Source: Desmodus rotundus (Eukaryota > Chordata > Mammalia > Chiroptera > Phyllostomidae). Taken from it: a stretch of 64,000 nucleotides of DNA. The translations under genes were made by a program, and so were the position numbers. Location: the NCBI RefSeq assembly GCF_022682495.2, contig NC_071397.1, positions 31,325,427 through 31,389,426 on the forward strand. The letters run 5' to 3'. The notes below the pieces were generated by a model, which worked only from the letters and a program-made list of their open reading frames with translations, was not told the DNA's origin and did no database searches. This document shows, one piece after another, positions 57,816 to 64,000 of this stretch. The stretch's first letter is position 1. Each line of letters starts with the position of its first letter.

Positions 57816-58680
57816 GTAGAAAAGCTATAATCTACAAAAGTTACCAACCATATAAAATATCCAAGAAGCTAAATGAGACATATATCAGATGTATGGGAGA
57901 AAAAACTATGAAACAGGAAAAAAGTGTATAAAATAATACAAAATAAAATGAGTAATATTCTTGAGTAATAAAAGAAAAGAATTACTCTGACTACTGTTTG
58001 AAAAAAGACAATGCATATGGAGTAGTGGAAAGGAAGTAGAAACACCTATATGGAAACTGTTGCAGTAAAACCAACAAGAGATAATGGTAGCTTGGTCGGG
58101 TTGGTAGGGGTGTAAGTGGTGAAAAGTGCTCACTTTCAGGACATAATTTGAAGGTAGAGTCTGCAGGATTTGCTAAATCATTCAGTATTGGGTATGAGAG
58201 TTAGAAGCCAAGAAAATGCCAAGGTTTTTATCATGAAGAATTAGGTGAATTTGCTGGAGATGGGAGTGTGAAAATATGGAATTTAAAGAGTGGGGACCAA
58301 GTGCTTGCTTTTAATCATGTTAAGTTTGAGATGCCTATTAAGTATCAAAGTGGAATTGTCTAGCAAATAGTTGTATAAGTTCAGAGTAGGATATGAAACT
58401 AGAGATACAAATTTGTGTTATCACAGCATATAGCATGGAGATAGTATTTAAGCTATGGAACTAGGTGAAATCACCTGAAAAGTGAAGGTAGACAGGAGAA
58501 GAGAAAATGAAGAGAATGAACTTAATATGTCTTTTGAAGACAGAGACACAAGAATTTGTTGATGAATTAAAGAAAGGCAACAAGGATAAATTATTGGCTT
58601 GAATAACTGAGTGTATAATGGTGTTGTTCATGAGTTGAGGAAGACTGGGGGAGGAGCAGCAGTACATTTGTAGGGAAGGA

Positions 58681-58780
58681 ATCACAGTTGTCTTCTGGCA
58701 TATTACATTTGAGCTGCTTGTTAGACATGCAGAAGAACTTGCTAATATGCAACAGGTTTTAAAACCAGGAAGGGGTAATA
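58681..58780 (-). mobile_element. L2 LINE, antisense (copy C, first part)
   Basis: TACATTTGAGCTGCTTGTTAG and ACATGCAGAAGAACTTGC repeat the L2 segment already seen at 58319-58370, so this belongs to another L2 copy. It probably continues at 60997. Confidence 0.5.
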
Positions 58781-59821
58781 TCAGCCAATGGTGCTAAGAC
58801 AACTTAATAGCCGCATGGAAAAAAAATGATGTTGAACCCTTACTTCATACCATATACAACAATAACTCAAAATGGATCAATACCAAAATGTAAGAGCTAA
58901 AACTATAAAGTTCTTAGAAGAGAACTTAAGTATAAATTATTATGACCTTGAATTTGGCAAAGGATTCTTAGATATGACACCAAATGCATGAGTAACAGAA
59001 GAAAAAATACATTATTAGGACTTTATCAAAATAAAAAAACTATGTTTCAAAAGACATCATCAAGAAAGTAAAAAAGATAATCCACAAAATGGGAGAAAAT
59101 ATTTGCAAATCATATATCTGATAAGGGTCTAGTACCCAGAATATGTAAAGAACATTTACACCTCAACAATAAAAGGACAAATAACCGATTTTAAAAAATA
59201 GATAAAGGATCTCAAAAGCATTTTTCCAAAGATGATATAAAATGATCAATAAGTACACGAGAAGATGTTTAACACCATTAGCAACCAGGGAAATGCAAAC
59301 CCAACAACGAGATACCACTTCAGTTCAAGTGAGATAGCTATGATTTAAAAGCAAAGGTGGGTAATAATAAGAGTTAGGGAGGATATGGAAAAATTAGAAC
59401 CGCCATGCACTGCTGGTGGAAATATAAAGGTGCAACCACTTTGGGAATCAGTCTGGCAGTTCCTGAAAGGATTTAACATAGACTTACTATATCACCCAGC
59501 AACTTCACTCCCAGATACAGTATACCCAAGAGAAATAAAGGTATGTCCACGCAAAAATGATTATGAATGTTCATAGCAGCATTACTCATAATTACCCTAA
59601 AGAGGAAACAACGCAAATGTTCATCAACTAGTGAATGGATAAAATGTGGTATAAAATGTTGTATAATTCAGCAATTAAAAAGAGTGAAGTACTAATACAT
59701 GCTACAATTTTGATAAAACTTGAAAAGAGTATTACATCACAAAAGATCACATATTGTATGATTCTATTTATATAAAATATTCAGAATAGGCAAATCTATA
59801 CAGACAAAATGTAGATTAGTG

Positions 59822-60749
59822 AAGAAAAGAAATAATAAGACTTAGAGACAAAAGCAGTGAAATTGAAAACAAGAAATTAGTAGAAAAAAATCAATGAAAC
59901 CAAAGTTGGTCATTTTAAACAATGAAAATCAACAAGCCTCAAAACTCACACAAGAAGAAATAGACAATCTAAATGGCCTGTATGTATTAATGAAATAGAA
60001 TTAATAATGAAATAATAAAAATAAAATAAAAATAACAATGAATTCATAATGAAACCTTCCAAACAGAAAGTACTAAGCACAGATGGATTTACTGGTGAAT
60101 TCCAAACATTTCAAAAAAAAATTTGTATCAATTATCTCTAATCTCTTTCACAGAACAGAAGCAAAAGGAATACTTCCTAACTTATTCTGAGGCCAATATT
60201 ACCCTAATCCCCAAACCAGACAAAGGTATTACAAGAAAAGAGAATGGCAGATTGATATCACTTATGAACATAGATGCAACCTTTCTGAACAAAATAGTAG
60301 CAAATTGAATCTTCTAATGTGTAAAAAGAATTATACACCACAACCAAGTGGAATTTATCCCGGGTATGTAAGGCTGCTTCAACATTCAAAAATCAATCAA
60401 TGGCCCTGGCTGGTGTGGCTCAGTTGGTAGGGTGTCATACCGCAAACCGGCAGATTGAGGGTTTGATTCCTGGTTGGGGCACATGCCTAGGTTCCGGGTT
60501 GGGTCCAGGTCAGGGCACAGATCAGAGGCAACCAATGGATGTTTCTCTCTTGCATTTATGCTTCTCTCCCTCTCTTTCTTTCTCCCTTTGTCCTCTCTAG
60601 AAAAAATAAGCATGTTCTCAGGTGAGAATTTTTTAAAATCAATTAATATAATCCTTCATATCAATGAGCTAAAAGGAGAAAAGTCATATGATTGTATCAA
60701 AAGATGGAGAAAAAGCATTTGATGAAATCCAGCACACATTCATGAGAGT
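59822..60749 (+). pseudogene. Internal L1 ORF2 fragment (reverse-transcriptase N-terminal part)
   Basis: Contains the linker after the endonuclease (AAAGTTGGTCATTTT) and the start of reverse transcriptase. A frame at 60123-60308 carries a LIPKPDKGITRKENGRLISL run (residues 28-47), the RT-0/1 region of L1, followed by DATFLNKIVAN. After the SINE comes IILHINELKGEKSYD-like sequence and the start of the AEKAFDKIQH region. It has neither the FADD motif nor any 3' end or poly-A. A Ves SINE (60402-60634) interrupts it. Confidence 0.78.
60389..60647 (+). mobile_element. Ves-type SINE with 13-bp TSD
   Basis: SINE 60402-60634: GGCCCTGGCTGGTGTGGCTC, box-B-like GGGTTTGATTCC, a CT-rich body and an A-rich/mixed tail. 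AAAATCAATCAAT (60389-60401) and AAAATCAATTAAT (60635-60647) differ at one position. The middle carries a GGTTGGGTCCAGGTCAGGGC segment absent from the 28369 copy, so it is a different subfamily. Confidence 0.92.
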
Positions 60750-60996
60750 GGATCAGTGATCGCCTAGTGCTGGTGGGGAATGGAAAAAAATACAATAAAA
60801 GTTGAAAAAAGGAAATGGGAAATGAAAGCTAAAACATATGTTTCTTAAGGTGATGAAAAGTTTTCAGATTGATTGTAGTGATGCGTGCACAACACTGAGC
60901 ATATTAAAGACCGCTGAAGTATATACACTTGGAATGAGTGAATATGCGGTGTGTAAACTACACCTTATGTTACAACAAGTTAATAAAAAGAGAGAA

Positions 60997-61505
60997 AGCA
61001 GACCAGCAAAGCAGTGGACAGTGAGCCTGAAGAGGAATTCGTGAAATGCATTTTCACAGGAGCTGAGAAGAGTGGGTTTCTAGAGAGGGGGGATGGTCTG
61101 CTGAAGTGGATGGAGAAGAAAAAAGGAGGTGAGGAAGGGAAGACAACTACTTAGAGCTTCTTCAAGAAATCTTGCTAAGAAAGTGAGTAAACAGATGGGA
61201 CAGTAATGGGTTAAGGTGGGGTGACTTATTGTGTTAATTTTTTGTTTTACTTTCTTTTGTTTTAGATCAGTGTTGTTCTTTGATATTATTGTTCTAGAAC
61301 AAAATGAAAAATTGATGCTATAAGAGGGAGATAGTGGATAATTACCACAGCAAAGTCTCTGAGAGAAGGTGGAACCCATAGGCTAGTTGAAAAAGGAATG
61401 AACCTTGAATAGGAGCTGGAACCCTTTATCCAACATAATTGGAAGGAAGACATATAATGGGTACAAATGAGTGATGATAGTTATCATATAAACCCAGTTC
61501 ATGAG
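60997..61505 (-). mobile_element. L2 LINE, antisense (copy C, continued)
   Basis: GACCAGCAAAGCAGTGGACAG, ATGAAAAATTGATGCTATAAG, GAGAGAAGGTGGAACCC and TTGGAAGGAAGACATATAATG read as a more 5' part of the antisense L2 consensus, beyond the segment at 58681-58780. Confidence 0.6.
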
Positions 61506-61554
61506 ATTTGTGGGAGTTTTTTTTTTTTAGAGCTGCCTTGTTGTGCATGCACAC

Positions 61555-61556
<2 letters not shown>

Positions 61557-61593
<37 letters not shown>
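61557..61593 (+). repeat. (GT)n microsatellite, 37 bp
   Basis: About 18 uninterrupted GT units. Probably length-polymorphic. The reading frames through it are an artefact of the repeat. Confidence 0.98.
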
Positions 61594-61596
<3 letters not shown>

Positions 61597-62204
61597 TTTC
61601 TTTCAGGTGTAAAACCCAACTTTTCATTCCCTTTCATCACGTTTCAATCTGGGACTATCCCACATGGTTGGGTTACATTTATACACATTTCACTCTCTGC
61701 TTCACTGATGGAGCTGTGTATTGGGCTTCAGCCAACAATTCTTGCAGTGGAGGAGGAGAGGAAAGCATTTCATCATCTGGAAGTGAATTACTCTCCAAAT
61801 AGCCAGTCTTCTATCCTTGGCCCAAGCCAGGAACTCCCTAAACACTCCTCTTCCCCAAATGCTTTTCCGATTTCAACTTCATAGCGTGATCACAGAAGGA
61901 TGAGCTTCCAGTAAAAGGGCAGAACAGAGGAGCGTAATTCAAAAGTAAAACAGAAATACTATGGCATGCCAACACATGGGTAGAGAACAAATACATATAT
62001 TTTTAATTTTGTTCATCTCTTCAAAACTGATTTTTGACTTTTGACAGTAAGGTAGAGTCAATGATATAATGTTTAATGTTATGTACATAATAAAAATACA
62101 ACCTTTAAGATAACAGTTGTCTTCTGGGTTGTTTAATAAAATTACAAAGTACTAAATAAATCTAATCATAATCAAATGCAAAATCATAGATACATCACGA
62201 AATG
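61594..62204. other. Unclassified DNA
   Basis: No gene or repeat assigned. Confidence 0.4.
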
Positions 62205-62206
62205 TA

Positions 62207-62761
62207 TTGGGTTGGCCAAAAAGTTCTTTTTTTTTCCCGTTAGATGGCTCTAGTAGTGCTTAGTTGTCTCTAACTTCATTAGAAACAATTTTGTTAGATT
62301 GTATTGTGACAGCTGTCATCCTATCAGCATGCATTTAAAAAAAAACTTACCAAAATTGGTGAATTTTTGTGTAGCCATTTTAATATTGAAGATGAAAGAA
62401 AATATGCAACATTTCAGCATGTCATACTTTATTATTTCAAGAAAGGTAAAAATGCAACTAAAACACAAAAAAAGATTTGTGTAGTGTATGGAGAAGGCGC
62501 TGTGACTGCTCAAATGTATCAGAAGTGCTTTGCGCAGTTTTGTGCTGGAGATTTCTCACTGAACAATGCTCCACGGTCGGATAGACCAGTTGAAGTTGAT
62601 AGGGATCAAATCAAGATACTAACTGAGAACAATCAACATTATACCATGCTGGAGATAGCCAACATACTCAAAATAGCCAAATCAGTAAAGTTATCAGTGA
62701 AAATGAAAAATGTGCTTTTTATTTTATGGAAAAAAACATATGGACTTTTTGGGCAACCCAA
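62207..62761 (+). mobile_element. Mariner-family transposon, internally deleted (555 bp), bovine-mariner-like
   Basis: Left terminal repeat TTGGGTTGGCCAAAAAGTTC. The right end, reversed, begins TTGGGTTGCCCAAAAAGTCC. TA precedes it (62205-62206) and CA, a decayed TA, follows. The ends and coding remnant match the mariner family (cecropia group, similar to SETMAR and bovine mariner transposases). The catalytic portion is missing. Confidence 0.9.
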
Positions 62762-62897
62762 CAAAATGCTTCTTCGTTTCCAAAGGACGGGTAGGTGTAG
62801 TTCTGGAGACAACTGGCAAGCAGTACCTCCAAAGACATTGGGGAACCTACTCACCTGCTCTTCCACTTTTGTATTAAAGACATTAAAACATCAGTAG
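62367..62897 (+). pseudogene. Mariner transposase DNA-binding region, open frame running into flank
   Basis: A 176-codon open frame. Residues 14-66 (QHVILYYFKKGKN.. to ..GDFSLNNAPRS) are the first helix-turn-helix of a cecropia-type mariner transposase. Residues 75-108 (PVEVDRDQIKIL..YTMLEIANILKIAKS) are the linker and second helix-turn-helix. After residue 108 the frame crosses the internal deletion and the right terminal repeat (KKTYGLFGQPN, residues 122-132), then about 44 codons of non-transposon sequence. All catalytic acidic residues are absent, so it could at most bind terminal repeats. No evidence of expression or selection is visible, and this is most simply a decayed copy. Confidence 0.82.
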
Positions 62898-63469
62898 ATG
62901 ATTATGAGAAGTTTTTGTGATGATTTATTGTCTGAGGAAAAAGAATGACAAGTAGATTTATTTCAGGGCTTTCAAAGGAATGAAATATAATAAAACTAAA
63001 TATTGTAATCTTTGAAAGACATAAAATACAATGATATAAAATATAATCTGCAGAGCAATCAGTTTAGTTTTGAAAAACCAGAAGATGACCTGAATTATTT
63101 TAAAATCAAGAGCATTCAGTATGAAATCAATAATTATTTTAAGGAGAAAGGAACCATTATTCATAAATGTGAGTTAATTTCATTTTCTACACTTTTAGTG
63201 TACTCTGTTGCATGTTGCAATTCTCGTGTGTTACTGAGATTTATTTAGTACTTACATATGAATATCAGAAAAAACTGAACTGAAAATATGTACTTTAGGA
63301 CATTTTTGTGCATATACTCAATAAATTAGTAGTATTTACCCACTAAAGGAACTTTGTTCCTATAGTTATCGACACTATATTTTGATGTAAAAACTTGAGA
63401 AACTCAATTTCATATTGTTATTATCACAGTAAAAATATTTTAAAATAAATATACAACAACATGAAATAT
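62767..63469. other. Unclassified AT-rich DNA
   Basis: No gene or repeat assigned. Confidence 0.4.
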
Positions 63470-63800
63470 TTTATTCATTATTTATCCACAAACTCCTATT
63501 TCTTACTAGTGTGCCAAACACTGCATCATGAATTTATATATATAAATCTATATATAAATATAGGTAAGTATGAAATTCTGTCAACCTTCAAGGAGCCCTC
63601 AATCTAGGAGTAGGAGTCTATGAAGGGATTGTAATCAAAGAAAGGCAATATATTAGATGCACGTACTGAAAGAGGTTTTTGCACAACTAGAGGAAGAGCA
63701 GACAAAGTCTGGGTGACCTTCCTGGAAAGGTGAGCAGGAGATGAAGGAGGAAAAGCTTTGCTGCATGCCCCAGGGTTATGCGTCGCCAGGAAGTAGAGGT
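63470..63800 (-). mobile_element. Probable L2-class LINE fragment, antisense
   Basis: TAGTGTGCCAAACACTGCATC, AAGGAGCCCTCAATCTAGGAG and TGGGTGACCTTCCTGGAAAGG fit an antisense L2-class 3' region, interrupted by an AT-rich patch at 63533-63565. Confidence 0.4.
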
Positions 63801-64000
63801 TACTGGGGGGACAGCGACAAGAGCCCATCTCCAAAGGTGAGTGGGCATTTAAGGCTCAGATAAGATGGGCATGTATTCTTTTACTCTAAATCAAGAAAAT
63901 AACAAATTATATACTTTCAATTGAATTAAACTTACTGTTTTAAATAAAAAGATCAAAGAATGGGATGTTTAATCCATTGGGAAAACAAACTTTTCTAGTC
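63801..64000. other. Unclassified DNA to window end
   Basis: No feature supported. Confidence 0.4.

Larger units (their letters stand above)
56829..58680 (-). mobile_element. L2 LINE, antisense (copy B), interrupted
   Basis: A new antisense L2 3' terminus starts at ATTTATTCATTTATTCAAC, then CCTACTATGTGCCAAATCC, TAGACCATGGTAAGGATTTAG, GAAAGGTTTTGGAG and, after two insertions, AGGTAGAGTCTGCAGGATTTG and GTTAAGTTTGAGATGCCTATT. Interrupted by a Ves SINE (57304-57540) and an L1 3' fragment (about 57590-57815). L2 resumes at about 57976. Among the longest L2 copies in the window. Confidence 0.78.
58781..60996 (+). mobile_element. Compound L1 (old L1 3' end split by an internal L1 fragment)
   Basis: 58781-59821 is the end of L1 ORF2 and the start of the 3' UTR (AAAATGGATCAATACC, CAAACCCAACAACGAGATACC, CCATGCACTGCTGGTGG, AGTGAATGGATAAAATGTGG, GTAGATTAGTG). 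60750-60996 is the rest of that 3' UTR (GGATCAGTGATCGCC, TGATTGTAGTGATG, TATGTTACAACAAGTTAAT). Between them lies an upstream piece of L1 ORF2. Confidence 0.8.

Noticed and set aside
61467..61884. Cysteine/valine-repeat protein in two frames
   Set aside because: Direct translation of the (GT)n microsatellite.
1..64000. CRISPR array, operon or prokaryotic defence system
   Set aside because: No regularly spaced repeats, no dense coding, no ribosome-binding patterns. The repeat content is mammalian.
1..64000. Helitron (rolling-circle) elements known in some vesper bats
   Set aside because: I saw no convincing TC start with a hairpin-CTAG end. A profile search would be needed to exclude degraded copies.
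1..64000. Endogenous retrovirus with gag/pol/env
   Set aside because: Only solo or fragmentary MaLR-type LTRs were found. No internal retroviral coding sequence is recognisable.

Overview
The window looks like a gene-poor stretch of a mammalian nuclear genome, most probably a bat of the Yangochiroptera. The main evidence is at least six copies of a tRNA-derived SINE of the bat Ves type. Each has a head close to CCCTGGCTGGTGTGGCTCAG, a tRNA B-box core, a CT-rich body and an A-rich tail, and most have target-site duplications (TSDs). The window also has a LINE-1 lineage with a pyrimidine/purine-rich 3' UTR, mariner elements and non-autonomous hAT elements, together with ancient mammalian repeats (L2, MIR, MER20, MER5A, MLT1). 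No exon, tRNA, rRNA or other host gene could be recognised on either strand. The open reading frames that encode something recognisable are transposon remnants.

Layout. 0-9 kb: mostly unclassified AT-rich DNA with MER20, a Ves SINE, an antisense L2 block split by an MLT1-type LTR, L2 fragments, a 22-C homopolymer, a short hAT element and an old L1 3' end. 9.0-10 kb: a young 5'-truncated L1 with a perfect 18-bp TSD. 10-29 kb: sparse ancient L2/MIR/LTR/L1M fragments, two Ves SINEs, a 214-bp hAT element inserted into the edge of an MLT1 LTR, and a Tc1/mariner-like MITE carrying a Ves SINE. 29.6-35.3 kb: a near full-length but inactivated L1 on the minus strand, itself hit by a 94-bp L1 tail. 35-42 kb: an MLT1 LTR, MER5A, old LINE fragments and long unclassified stretches. 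42.1-43.4 kb: a 73-bp L1 tail and an L1/SINE hybrid insertion. 43.5-47.6 kb: an old antisense L1 with three nested insertions (MER20, an internally deleted mariner, a young L1 tail). 47.6-56 kb: mostly unclassified, with one L1 tail, one MIR and one MITE. 56-61.5 kb: several antisense L2 copies interrupted by a Ves SINE, an L1 3' fragment and a compound L1. 62.2-62.8 kb: an internally deleted mariner of the bovine-mariner type that keeps an open frame for its DNA-binding region.

No genes act together here; the content is a record of successive transposition. The nesting gives a relative chronology: L2, MIR, MLT1 and L1M are oldest, then MER20/MER5A, then mariner, hAT and MITEs, then Ves SINEs and the young L1 tails. 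I found no new functional system. The most informative items are mechanistic: a probable twin-priming event that used a SINE RNA (42.84-43.36 kb), an L1 ORF2 internal fragment with no 3' end flanked by a short repeat (59.8-60.75 kb), and a mariner DNA-binding frame fused to flanking sequence (62.4-62.9 kb). Family names are from memory of consensus sequences without a database search, and boundaries of old repeats are approximate.
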